From Myoxocephalus aenaeus (taxonomy: Eukaryota; Chordata; Actinopteri; Perciformes; Cottidae), in NCBI GenBank assembly GCA_038501785.1, contig JBAMJR010000084.1, forward strand, positions 4,312,001-4,376,000: DNA of 64,000 nucleotides. Reading direction: 5' to 3'. The notes under the pieces were generated by a model. It had not been told where the DNA came from and made no database searches. It saw nothing but the letters and a program-made list of their open reading frames with translations. The first letter of the stretch is position 1. Each line of letters begins with the position of its first letter. The position numbers were made by a program, and so were the translations under genes. This document shows, piece by piece, positions 38,051 through 48,945 of this stretch.

Positions 38051-38420
38051 TCTGCACTTTTTTTTTAGCCAGGTGAATTCTTAGACAATTTAAACAGTAC
38101 TTTTAACAGTTTTTTTTTTTTTTTAATCAAATATTTGATGCAAATGACTTTCACAAGTTGTGATAGCACAAGATACAAAGACAGCATGACATATTTTGAA
38201 TTTCATGCGGATGCTTCTTACTGTTACCCTGTGGTCAGTCTCCCATCTGTAGGCGGACTCGTCCCCACCAGAGATAAGACCAATGAGGATGAGACCCCCT
38301 CCCCCAGCCCTTCTTCTGGGGGAGAAGATGTTGCTTTGGGGGATGGCATCAGGACTGCTCCTTTGTTTATCAAATATATAGTAGAACTCGTTCCGCTCGT
38401 CAGCCGGGCAGAGGTCATCT

Positions 38421-38573
38421 AACTGTTGTGTAAATTCGCACCATTGTTTTCGCCATTGGCTGAATGAAGTCACGTGACCGCAGAACGCGTTCGCAGCCTG
38501 GGTGTATTCTCATGTCCAGGGACACAACACACCAGATCGTGTCAGACATTACACTTAGTTTTTCTTTTTCAAA
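38421..38573 (+). promoter_or_regulatory. Duplicated promoter of oxygenase copy 3
   Basis: Nearly identical to the oxygenase-proximal half of the 28258-28533 promoter, including the inverted CCAAT and the intact GTCACGTGAC at 38469-38478. The segment just upstream, 38240-38420, is of unknown origin. Confidence 0.6.
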
Positions 38574-41452
38574 ATGAGCATCCCGGTTGTGGACTTTGGT
38601 GCGTGCAGCCTGAGGGAGGAAGATGTTGCTGACGAGCAGATGCACAAGCTGAGCAAAGAGCTGGAATCAGCTTTCACTGAAGTTGGTTTCGTGTTTCTGA
38701 AGAACTCCGGGATCACCCAGGAGGAGGTGAGACAGAGACACGTTAGTTTAGTTTGTTGCAGTGGGGTGGAAGATGCACTCAGATCACTAGTAGTAGAACC
38801 ACACTGAAAAATACTCCACTGGAGGAAAAAGTCCTGCATTAAAATCCTTACTGAAGTACTAATGTTGTGTCAAAAGTCTGTTTTATTATGATCATGTTAA
38901 TGATTAATATTACTGCTGCATTCATGTGGGGGTTGCATTTTACTGCTGTATGGAGAGACAGTGAGTGTGATTACTGGCAGTGGCAAGTCTGTGACAGGCG
39001 TCAGCTAGGTGTCAGGACAGCGAGTTTAAATGTATTTTACCATCTCTTAAATTGTACATGTGCAATTGTTGAATAAAGAATAATACAAAAAAAATCCTGG
39101 GAACACCAATTATTGTTATGACAGGTCCGCTGCCGTAAATCATATTTATGATTTTAGTTGAGTCAACTGAACCCCCGTACCCTGTATACATCATTCGAGC
39201 AACCTACCTGTGCTTTTTTGTTTATCATTCATTTTATTCATGTATGATTTTGCTGTCTTTGAAACAAAAAGGAAAAAAATATACTCTTTCCAAATAATTA
39301 CTGTTATATTATTTTAGCTGATTGTTTTAAATGACTAATCAGCTAAAATAATGAAAATAAGTCATCCTTTTTAATATAATTTAAAACTATTCATCAAAAC
39401 GTTTTTAAATACAAGTCGAATCATATCTCCACTTGTCCTCTCCTTATATGTAGTTAGGTGTCGGTAGGTGCCACAAGCTGCCAGGGCCAGTAGTTGTCAC
39501 AGGAGTATAACCACTAGTCAGAGACTTGCCACGACTAGTCAGAGACTTGCCACAGACTTAGTAAAGAAGTAGTAAAGTGTCTTTTCTGCATGCTTTTGCC
39601 AGGTGGATCGTATCATAGCCATATCCAAGACATTCTTCCTGCAGCCAGAAGAGGAGAAGCAACCCTTCAGCAGGAAAAGCTTCAGCAATAATGAATACCA
39701 CGGCTGGGTGCAAATAGAGACTGAAAGGTTGGACTCAGAAAATGAACACAAACACACTTCTCATGTGCACAGTTTAGTCGTTGTAAAAGGAAATAGCTGT
39801 TTGTTTGTTTGTTCTTCAGGTTGAATCCTCGTCGCCCTGGAGACCTAAAGGAGTCATTCAACGTTACTTCAATTCATCCTGACATTGTAAAGTCTCATTT
39901 TATAAGGTTGACTGTTAATGTCTTAGTCTGGAGGTCAAAGTTCAAGTTACTCTATAACCAGTAAAAGATCTGTCCTACTTGCAGCCTGATTGATAAACTA
40001 TACTGCCAGTATTATCAGCTGATATCGATCTATCCCATATACATTGCAGATACATTGATTATTTATTTATTTAAACGGTCACAAATCAATATCAGTTCTC
40101 TTCTGCTGTAGAAATGGCCATCGGGTGCCGTAAAAGGGTTCCAGGAGATCCAGACGTCTTTCTTCCGGCGCTGCAACGAGCTGAGTCTGCGGGTGCTGAG
40201 GGTGATGGCCCTCAGTCTGGGTCTGGACCCGCAACTGTTCATGAGCGCACACCGCTTTATAGGAAGTATGTACATTTAAGGACAGTCAATGAGTCATCAG
40301 AGTATGCCTTCAAAACTGCCTTCTCTCTCTTTTTTATTTGTATGTAGATGTTTATGATGTACGAATGAACCGGTGTCGTTGTGTCTCCTCCAGCTGAAGT
40401 TAATAGCACAACACTGCGGTCGCTGTACTACCCGTCAATAAACCACGAGAAAGTGAAGGAGGATCAGCTGCGATGTGGGGAGCATTCAGACTATGGCAGC
40501 ATCACGCTGTTGTTCAGCAACTCCGGAGGTCTGCAGGTAACACTATGTATTACTATGGTAACACTATGTATTACACTATGTATTACCTGCAACACTATGT
40601 TTAAGTCTAGAATTACCAAACGGGACATTTGCTTTGATATTTAGCACTGTGTAAGAAATGCAATCCAAACCTTCAGGTGCAGAGGCGTTCAGGTGAATTC
40701 ATCGGTGTTCCCTACGTCCCCGGAGCGGTCCTCGTCAATGTCGGCGACCTGATGCAGCGCTGGACCAGCGACCACTATGTCTCTGCGGTGAGTTGAGAGG
40801 ACGTTTATTACATGTGAATGAAAAGGCTTTGTTTAGCAAGGTCAAACTGGTCGACAAGAGGTCAAAGGTCAGCCAAGGTTCTGGACAGTGTTACAAAAAG
40901 GCTGTTAAGAAATGTTTGAATGATACAAATCCCAGCTTACCTACATAACTATTAAAGAAGAATGATGCCATAGGCATATTTTATTAATTCAATATTGATA
41001 TTATGTAAATAATCCAGCACCTCACTTTTTTTTTTTACAGTTATGTTTACAGACTCTCTCTCCCCTCACTCGTATTTTGAGTGTAGTTCATTTGCCAAAA
41101 AATAAGACAAAACGCACAACGAACAAAGCTTATTTCAGTGAGAGCTGTATTTTTTTATTTGAGTTTTTTTTTTTTTTTTTTTTTTTGATATCGAGATAAT
41201 ATTGAATGATATGAATTATTTTGCCCACAATATTTTGGCCACAAGTTTGAGTAATCACGGTTGTCCGCTCTCCCTCAGGTCCACAGAGTTTTGCTGCCCC
41301 CTGCTGGAGACTCCAGCACACGTCAGTCTCTGGCCTTCTTCGTCCAGCCGGATGATGAGGCTGTGATCACCTGCTGCGACGGCTCCGACAAATACCCTCC
41401 AGTGACCGGAGGCGACTACCTCACCCAGCGCTACAAGGCCTCCTATGTTTGA
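38574..41452 (+). CDS. Fe(II)/2-oxoglutarate oxygenase copy 3 (intact, reference copy)
   Basis: Isopenicillin-N-synthase-like dioxygenase of unknown substrate, probably cytosolic (no signal peptide). Exons: 38574-38726, 39603-39727, 39820-39886, 40112-40265, 40394-40536, 40677-40787, 41279-41452; all GT/AG, 927 nt, 308 residues. Order: N-terminal DIOX_N-like region (MSIPVVDFGACSL, ELESAFTEVGFVFLKN), middle helices, then the jelly-roll core. Visible ligands: His197 and Asp199 (HSD), His253 (VHRV), and Arg266-x-Ser268 (RQS) for 2-oxoglutarate. Similar proteins are found in fungi, bacteria and fish, and relatives include thymine/nucleobase hydroxylases, but the substrate cannot be deduced here. 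Part of an array with 82-99% looking similarity by eye; exact identity not computed. Confidence 0.92.
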
Positions 41453-42308
41453 GTCTTTTACTATCGCTGATCTGTTTTATTAATATATATACTCAAGTTT
41501 AAGTTGGCATTTAAGTTCCCCATCTCGACCTGCTGCGGTTTCATTTACAGTGGTGTAGAGAATAAATAAATGATTATATTGTGAGACAATACATGCCTTG
41601 TGTTGACTTTTTGAGATTTGTTAGTGTTAATTGAACTTGGCTCTTCAAGTTATCAGTAAAAAAAAGAGAGAAAAGACTGGAAAAGGCGGGAAAAAACCCA
41701 ATTAACCTGACAACCTCCAGTGAATCGAGGTGGAGCAATTCACCTACTTTCCACCTGCAACAAGTAGAGCGGACTGACCAGAGCACTGAGGAGTATTTTT
41801 CTTAATTAATAGCATGTGTAACGTTAGTAATGTAACACAGTTATGTAGCTCGTGCTTGTCAATGGTCTGGAAAGGCTTATATACTTTGTGGCGTTAATGT
41901 TTAGCTAGCTTAACAATGTCCCTTAATAGAACTTCTTCTAAGACAAATGGTTGACCTATTTTATCCGTCCTGCAGTTGATAAAACATAATTAATGTAGAA
42001 GTATAAGCTATTGGTTCATGTTTTAAAGTGACCACAATTTTCTTTCATTATGTCATGCTTCATTTAAATTACGTTTTATACGTAATTTTACGGTTTATAC
42101 TTTTTTTTTGTAAAGGATTTTTGTTTCAAAATTGCTTGATCCCTGTTTTTGTTTTAAATATTTAGAAATGTAAAAGATTGATAATTTGAGCGTAAAGTAA
42201 ACGCATGCTATATTTATATGAAATACGAATATTAGATGTGTGTTTTATTTTTCTGAAACACCAATTTTCACTAAACGTGCAATTCATTTGATTTTTTTCT
42301 GTTTTCAG

Positions 42309-43014
42309 ACGTCATCAAGAATGTCCAGTACGTGACGTGAAATGTAAGTTTTGTGCATTCTCCTCTAACGGACAAAGAAGAATAATCCAGCATCATAAAC
42401 AGCATCATGGACATGATCGGTGGTGTTTAGGCCTTCTCTGTACTCAAGTTAGCATTATACCTTTGGTATTGCATTCATCTCTCTTGTCTGTTTTTGTAGG
42501 ATACAAACCAGAACCGAAGAACAGCTGCCCTGCTTGGTCTTCATGCTACTATCTTTCAGACGATTCCTCCGACATAATCCGGATGTGTGATGTAAGACAC
42601 TGTATTTACACATTTACTACACTCAATGGTTGTAATGCGACAATGGTAACATGTGTTGTGTTCATTAGCTTTATTAACCATAGCCACACACATTTTTATA
42701 GAGATTTTGTATAATTGTAAACTACCCTTTCCTTTCCTTTTAATGAGGACTCTCAAAACATTGAACTAGTACTATTTTGAAGATGTCAGTTAAGATGTGA
42801 ATGTCTTTATATGTCTTCAGGTTCATGGAGAAACCCTGGATGAATGCAGGTGGGACTGTTGATGGGACACGAAGGCATTCTGCATGATTCACTTCCTTTG
42901 GAAGTCTTCCATGTGGCCGAGGCAGAAGAGAAGATCATCCAACATGAGCTCAGACGTGTCCACAGGCTTCATGTTGATGGCACAATCTACTGCCTTGACC
43001 TGAGTACCCCGTAA
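42309..43014 (+). pseudogene. Fragments of a fish multigene-family protein with a C2H2 finger
   Basis: After an AG acceptor (42308) an ATG at 42337 opens MKCKFCAFSSNGQRR..., with a CxxC-x12-HxxxxH pattern of one C2H2 zinc finger. A further exon-like block after TTTTGTAG (near 42500) and one at 42844-43014 (a 56-codon frame containing PLEVFHVAEAEEKI) follow in different frames. No continuous product could be built. I suspect a decayed copy of an expanded fish gene family. The preceding 41453-42308 is the 3' UTR of oxygenase copy 3 plus unremarkable AT-rich DNA. Confidence 0.35.
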
Positions 43015-43371
43015 TATGAACGACACCTTTTGAGTTTCATGAACATTAAACCGGACCAGTGCTCAGCAAGAATCCATGGGCCCAGAAGCAAACTGCTCGG
43101 CTATATATGGTAAATGGACTGTACTTGTGTTTCTCTCTTCTAGTCTTCCGACCACTCAAAGCTCTTTAACACTTGTCATCATTCACCCATTCACACACAT
43201 ATCTGTCAGATTGCCTCCACTTGTATTTGGGTATGAGGAGATGTACTTGTAGCGAATGTTTCAGTCTGTGTATATTTTCTTCCAATAAATGTTATATCTT
43301 TTGAACAGAAGTAAGAATTGTTGGTCATTTATTTTCTATAAAGCAAACACATTTTAAATTATCAGTCAAAA

Positions 43372-43775
43372 TAACGTTTATATGCAAGTTGAAACGAATT
43401 TGGAATGTAAGTCCTCTTAACTTGAAATGGCAAGTTGGTAAAGTTATTCTAACTTGTAACTGTGTGTTACATGAAAGCACAAATGTGCGTTTGTTTGACT
43501 AGCTAAGGAAAGTTTTCTCGAACTGATAATGTAAAAACACTCTTTGTTTTAACTTGGTGGATCAAGTTCAAACAACAAGGGACAAACAGTTCACTCAACT
43601 CTGACAACTTGGATCATAATGTTGAGACAACTAGAACGTTGTACTTACATCAACCTTATGAACTTTAATTTATCAGTTGAATCAAAGGAAATTTCAAGTT
43701 GAGTTAACTAGATTTCTCAAGGCAGCAGGTGAACTTTCGTTTGCAAGTTGAACTGGCTTGAAATATCTTACAGTG
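43372..43775. repeat. Fish MITE-like repeat rich in AAGTTGA motifs
   Basis: Repeated short AACTTG/CAAGTT units ending in TTACAGTGTAC, a pattern common in fish DNA repeats. No coding potential. Confidence 0.4.
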
Positions 43776-44001
43776 TACATCAAAATATTTAAATAGATAA
43801 TTATGGAACTTTATCTGTAAACACAATGTTATTCAATCATTTGGTACTAAAGATATATGCATTTTGTGCAAGTATAAAATTTGTAAACAAAAAAGCAAGA
43901 TAGCTCAAAGGAAATTCTCCTCTCAGATCTAAAAAATAGAATAAGGATAGCTGGAGAGAGAATTATGTGAAACTGTTTCAGTGTGGACTTCTTCTAAGAA
44001 A

Positions 44002-44135
44002 TAGTCCAGAAAGGAACGTTCAATAATTAGAGACCAATGAAGGCGGCAACTGCCATTATTTTTTATTCAACAGTTTCATTGCAAAAGACTCTTGTACAAC
44101 GGGTTCGTTAATAGTTCTGATTTCCCATCTGTCTG
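44002..44135 (-). pseudogene. Truncated Rep helicase gene, 3' end only
   Basis: About 130 bp matching the last third of a hundred bases of the Rep coding end plus its 3' flank, oriented like the left palindrome copy. It is cut off at a CTG shared with the palindrome border (44136). It lies between inverted and direct pieces of the dispersed repeat, so it marks an insertion or rearrangement breakpoint. Confidence 0.75.
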
Positions 44136-44905
44136 CTGTTAGGATGATTTAGTTATTGCATGATCTGTCTCTTCAGGCTTTTGGCCTGAAAAGTGAATGT
44201 TTTGTTTAGTGCACACTGTAGTTCATTTTCACTGATAGTGTCTCGTCGAAGAAATACTTTGAAAAATATGTATTTCCTCCATTAATTAAACTGAGCTGAA
44301 TATTTCATAAGAATGAATGTCAGACACCTAACGTTACATAGTGCTGCTGTCTAAAGAATGAAATGGTCATATTTACAGTTTTCATGTAGCAAACATTACG
44401 GATCCATAAAATGTTCTTTAATAACTTCTCGTGTGATCATGTACTGTTCATGCATGTGGGTTTAAAACATCAATCAATATTTTGTTCTCTAATACATCTC
44501 AACTGTTTTATATAAACTCTTAAACAACATGATGTGATTACTGTACGTCTGCTGCGTGGGGAATATCAGTATCGTCCACAACTGACTCAAACAATCACCG
44601 ACTCACTGGTATTCATCCACATTAAAGTAACAAACTTAACTACACTTATTATTAATACTAAGTGTGGACATCAGTGTCATAACCTCCTTGTAAATGCACT
44701 GTGCAAGAGCCAGTTTATCTCCTGTGATGAAAGAAGAAAAAAGATAAACCAAAGCACTGACATTAAACAAGAAAACAAACCCCTTCTTTCTGCGTGTCAT
44801 CAAGCTGGCACTCGGGTCAGGAAACAACAACACAGGCTTGTCCTCGTACATGACGGGACTTCTGTGTGGCGATGTGCAGGATTTAGTCCCGGTCTTGGTA
44901 TTTAA

Positions 44906-45492
44906 AGCAGGCGTACTAACACATGTCTCGGTCTCTGGTCTTTAGTGGCTTAACTTTTGCAGAGTCCTCCCTGAAGTGTTGTCGCTTGTGTGTGTACATT
45001 GCGCTTCGCTCGCCTCGCACAATGTAATTTGACATGAGACATGCTGCTCTTGAACTGGTTGTGGGAATAATAAACATATAACAGTCTGTCCATTCCTGGT
45101 TAAAGGCTCTGGTTAAGATGTCTACATTTATCTTTTTTGGAACACCAAGTGAAATAACTTCTGACTCACGGCGGACTTTTTCCAACTACCGGGTCTCTCT
45201 CCTCCCGTGTGTGAAGATCTCATTTGAGTCGAGGGCGGGGCTTAACGGAATACACACACATGCGATTGGTCGAGTAGGATCAAGTGAGAGGATTTACAAG
45301 GCGTGTGATTGGTTGGTGTGTTTCCTGGACCGAGAGGTCGCAAAAGCAGGAAAAGTTTCGCCGGTGAAATAGAAGCGAGCCATCGACAGTTAATAATTCG
45401 GTAATAATAATAATTGGTTTTCGGTCCAGGGTCCAGAAACAACGGCGTCTGGGTCCGGACCCGGACCGCGGTCCGCCTGTTAGTGACCCCTG
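44906..45492 (-). mobile_element. hAT/ZBED-type fragment, left arm
   Basis: Terminus CAGGGGTCACTAACAGGCGG (reading minus from 45492), then a frame at 44916-45185 that resembles the BED-finger N-terminus of ZBED/GTF2I-related hAT transposases (FNQEWTDCYMFIIP, then a damaged finger). The opposite end was not found. Confidence 0.6.
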
Positions 45493-45566
45493 ATGTAAAT
45501 AGTCCAGAAAGGAACTCGCCAGAAGCAAGTTCAATAATTAGAGACCAATGAAGGCGGCAACTGACA

Positions 45567-46208
45567 TTATTTTGTATTCAACAGTTTCATTGCAAAAGAC
45601 TCTTGTACAACGGGTTCGTTGATAGTTCTGATTTCCCATCTGTCTGCAGACAGTTTGTGTAAGTCGGGTAAAAAGTTTGCAAACACAACAACGTGAGGAT
45701 CGTGTGTAAGATTGAAATCCGCACCCTTGTATTTTGTGGAATACAACTGACCGTTTTTCACACCTTCCAGAGTGCTATAGTTTACTCTGCCGGCAATGTT
45801 TTGAGCATAGTCAAAGATGTATATATTTTTTGCGGGCAATTTCCTCAGATAGTACGCAGTTTGATTCAAACCTGTATTTCCCAGCGTTATAGATTCTCCA
45901 GAGTATTTCATATTTTTAGAGAACCAAGTTTTGCCAGAGTTACCCATGTAATCATAGTACCATATGATCTTTCTGGGGTCTGCCGGTTGTTGTAATTCGT
46001 CGTACAGTTTTTGTTGCCAAGGTCTCAGATGAGTCAAATTCAACAGAGCCATCGTTTTCAACTCTTGGGCTTGTCTTTGTTCGGTCATTTTTTCGGAGAG
46101 TTTTTCTCCCTCTTGGTATTTTCGCAAAGAACAATTTTTTCTCTTTAGGTATTCTTCGACCGTCAAGCCGAGAGAGATTTCTTGAGAAAGAAGAAGTTGT
46201 TCAGTCAT
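45567..46208 (-). CDS. Rep-like superfamily 3 helicase, left copy
   Basis: Intact 213-residue frame, reverse complement of the right copy. Domain: an N-terminal charged helical segment (1-55), an RPWQ-type lead-in (about 62-65), Walker A GNSGKT with Lys93, Walker B ending FD (132-133), motif C with Asn178 and an Arg near 190, the layout of the helicase part of Rep proteins of CRESS-DNA viruses. The HUH nickase domain usual in such Reps is absent. It differs from the right copy at residues 9, 24, 26, 32, 41 and 212. Probably endogenised viral or element DNA; activity unknown. Confidence 0.8.
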   Translation of the reverse strand: MTEQLLLSQEISLGLTVEEYLKRKNCSLRKYQEGEKLSEKMTEQRQAQELKTMALLNLTHLRPWQQKLYDELQQPADPRKIIWYYDYMGNSGKTWFSKNMKYSGESITLGNTGLNQTAYYLRKLPAKNIYIFDYAQNIAGRVNYSTLEGVKNGQLYSTKYKGADFNLTHDPHVVVFANFLPDLHKLSADRWEIRTINEPVVQESFAMKLLNTK

Positions 46209-46356
46209 CTTTAGACTGTGGGGTGCTGAGAGAGACGAGGGTTTATATAGGCTGGTTACAGCGGAAATTTGAGGGGAGGAGCTTTAATAGAATGTTCTAG
46301 AAGGTTTCATATATGGGCATCCGTTTGGACTTTGGACTTTTTTATTACTCACTCGG
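46209..46356 (-). promoter_or_regulatory. Left Rep promoter: TATA box and heat-shock element
   Basis: On the minus strand TATATAAA lies at 46242-46249, about 34 bp before the ATG, and the three-unit heat-shock element TTCnnGAAnnTTC at 46290-46302. Both mirror the right copy exactly. Confidence 0.7.
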
Positions 46357-46592
46357 GGTGGAGTGCTAACCCCATTGTACACTTCAGTGGACATTCTTTT
46401 TCTATTCGAGCATTTACAAGGAGGTTATGACACTGATGTCTACACTTAGTATTAATAATAAGTGTAGTTAAGTTTGTTACTTTAATGTGGATGAATACCA
46501 GTGAGTCGGTGATTGTTTGAGTCAGTTGTGGACGATACTGATATTCCCCACGCAGCAGACGTACAGTAAACACATCATGTTGTTTATTTAAT
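46357..46592. repeat. Asymmetric spacer of the palindrome
   Basis: Holds a 177-bp segment (46410-46586) that is a direct copy of 48251-48427 and an inverted copy of 44521-44697, i.e. a third copy of the outer arm segment. It is joined directly to the start of the right arm. The remaining bases 46357-46409 are unique here. Confidence 0.8.
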
Positions 46593-46740
46593 CCGAGTGA
46601 GTAATAAAAAAGTCCAAAGTCCAAACGGATGCCCATATATGAAACCTTCTAGAACATTCTATTAAAGCTCCTCCCCTCAAATTTCCGCTGTAACCAGCCT
46701 ATATAAACCCTCGTCTCTCTCAGCACCCCACAGTCTAAGC
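46593..46740 (+). promoter_or_regulatory. Right Rep promoter: TATA box and heat-shock element
   Basis: Heat-shock element TTCTAGAACATTC at 46647-46659 (perfect TTC/GAA/TTC spacing), TATATAAA at 46700-46707, ATG at 46741. The layout is that of a compact, inducible RNA polymerase II promoter. Function is inferred. Confidence 0.7.
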
Positions 46741-47382
46741 ATGACTGAACAACTTCTTCTTTCTGAAGAAATCTCTCTCGGCTTGACGGTCGAAGAATAC
46801 CTAAAGAGATTAAATAGTTCTTTGCGAAAATACAAAGAGGGAGAAAAACTCTCTGAAAAAATTACCGAACAAAGACAAGCCCAAGAGTTGAAAACGATGG
46901 CTCTGTTGAATTTGACTCATCTGAGACCTTGGCAACAAAAACTGTACGACGAATTACAACAACCGGCAGACCCCAGAAAGATCATATGGTACTATGATTA
47001 CATGGGTAACTCTGGCAAAACTTGGTTCTCTAAAAATATGAAATACTCTGGAGAATCTATAACGCTGGGAAATACAGGTTTGAATCAAACTGCGTACTAT
47101 CTGAGGAAATTGCCCGCAAAAAATATATACATCTTTGACTATGCTCAAAACATTGCCGGCAGAGTAAACTATAGCACTCTGGAAGGTGTGAAAAACGGTC
47201 AGTTGTATTCCACAAAATACAAGGGTGCGGATTTCAATCTTACACACGATCCTCACGTTGTTGTGTTTGCAAACTTTTTACCCGACTTACACAAACTGTC
47301 TGCAGACAGATGGGAAATCAGAACTATTAACGAACCCGTTGTACAAGAGTCTTTTGCAATGAAACTGTTGAATAAAAAATAA
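46741..47382 (+). CDS. Rep-like superfamily 3 helicase, right copy
   Basis: Same 213-codon gene as the left copy, divergently oriented. All helicase motifs are intact: Walker A residues 89-94, Walker B 129-133, motif C around 173-178, Arg190-Trp191. The two copies agree in residues 42-211 but differ at five of the first 41. An AATAAA signal overlaps the last codons (47371-47376) only in this copy; the left copy reads AATACA. No intron and no nickase domain. What else it could be: a domesticated host gene, or the helicase module of an undescribed transposon. Confidence 0.8.
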   Translation: MTEQLLLSEEISLGLTVEEYLKRLNSSLRKYKEGEKLSEKITEQRQAQELKTMALLNLTHLRPWQQKLYDELQQPADPRKIIWYYDYMGNSGKTWFSKNMKYSGESITLGNTGLNQTAYYLRKLPAKNIYIFDYAQNIAGRVNYSTLEGVKNGQLYSTKYKGADFNLTHDPHVVVFANFLPDLHKLSADRWEIRTINEPVVQESFAMKLLNKK

Positions 47383-47456
47383 TGGCAGTTGCCGCCTTCA
47401 TTGGTCTCTAATTATTGAACTTGCTTCTGGCGAGTTCCTTTCTGGACTATTTACAT

Positions 47457-48043
47457 CAGGGGTCACTAACAGGCGGACCGCGGTCCGGGTCCGGACCCAG
47501 ACGCCGTTGTTTCTGGACCCTGGACCGAAAACCAATTATTATTATTACCGAATTATTAACTGTCGATGGCTCGCTTCTATTTCACCGGTGAAACTTTTCC
47601 TGCTTTTGCGACCTCTCGGTCCAGGAAACACACCAACCAATCACACGCCTTGTAAATCCTCTCGCTTGATCCTACTCGACCAATCGCATGTGTGTGTATT
47701 CCGTTAAGCCCCGCCCTCGACTCAAATCAGATCTTCACACACGGGAGGAGAGAGACCCGGTACTTGGAAAAAGTCCGCCGTGAGTCAGAAGTTATTTCAC
47801 TTGGTGTTCCAAAAAGATAAATGTAGACATCTTAACCAGAGCCTTTAACCAGGAATGGACAGACTGTTATATGTGTATTATTCCCACAACCAGTTCAAGA
47901 GCAGCATGTCTCATGTCAAATTACATTGTGCGAGGCGAGCGAAGCACAATGTACACACACAAGCGACAACACTTCAGGGAGGACTCTGCAAAGGTTAAGC
48001 CACTAAAGACCAGAGACCGAGACATGTGTTAGTACGCCTGCTT
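47457..48043 (+). mobile_element. hAT/ZBED-type fragment, right arm
   Basis: Mirror image of the left-arm fragment, starting CAGGGGTCACTAACAGGCGG. The BED-like frame is broken here by the 1-bp deletion in the A run at 47811-47815. Confidence 0.6.
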
Positions 48044-48945
48044 TAAATACCAAGACCGGGACTAAATCCTGCACATCGCCACACAGAAGTCCCGTCATGT
48101 ACGAGGACAAGCCTGTGTTGTTGTTTCCTGACCCGAGTGCCAGCTTGATGACACGCAGAAAGAAGGGGTTTGTTTTCTTGTTTAATGTCAGTGCTTTGGT
48201 TTATCTTTTTTCTTCTTTCATCACAGGAGATAAACTGGCTCTTGCACAGTGCATTTACAAGGAGGTTATGACACTGATGTCCACACTTAGTATTAATAAT
48301 AAGTGTAGTTAAGTTTGTTACTTTAATGTGGGTGAATACCAGTGAGTCGGTGATTGTTTGAGTCAGTTGTGGACGATACTGATATTCCCCACGCAGCAGA
48401 CGTACAGTAATCACATCATGTTGTTTAAGAGTTTATATAAAACAGTTGAGATGTATTAGAGAACAAAATATTGATTGATGTTTTAAACCAACATGCATAT
48501 ACAGTACATGATCACACGAGAAGTTATTAAAGAACATTTTATGGATCCGTAATGTTTGCTACATGAAAAATGTAAATATGACCATTTCATTCTTTAGACA
48601 GCAGCACTATGTAACGTTAGGTGTCTGACATTCATTCTTATGAAATATTCAGCTCAGTTTAATTAATGGAGGAAATACATATTTTTCAAAGTATTTCTTC
48701 GACGAGACACTATCAGTGAAAATGAACTACAGTGTGCACTAAACAAAACATTCACTTTTCAGGCCAAAAGCCTGAAGAGACAGATCATGCAATAACTAAA
48801 TCATCCTAACAGGTTAATGTTGACATGAATGATATACAATCCTCTGTATACAATCATACTAAATCAATTAAAAAAACTATGCAACACTTGTTGACAATGT
48901 GTCAAGAGCTCTTGATTCATTGCTAGAAATCTTGGTGGCAGTATG

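Larger units (their letters stand above)
44136..48812. repeat. 4.7 kb palindrome (inverted repeat with 236 bp spacer)
   Basis: Left arm 44136-46356 and right arm 46593-48812 are reverse complements. Paired coordinates sum to 92949 from the spacer out to about 45138/47811, and to 92948 beyond it, so the arms differ by a single 1-bp indel (six versus five A/T at 45133-45138 and 47811-47815) plus a few substitutions. Each arm holds, from the centre outward: promoter, Rep helicase gene, hAT end with BED-like coding, a non-coding stretch, and a dispersed-repeat flank. Confidence 0.93.

Noticed and set aside
38123..38473. 116-codon minus frame upstream of oxygenase copy 3
   Set aside because: Overlaps a lipase intron snippet and the duplicated promoter; no motif or splice support.
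44534..44905. 123-codon frame in the left palindrome arm and its mirror 48043-48414
   Set aside because: Kept open only because the arms are copies; composition is non-coding and no domain is seen.
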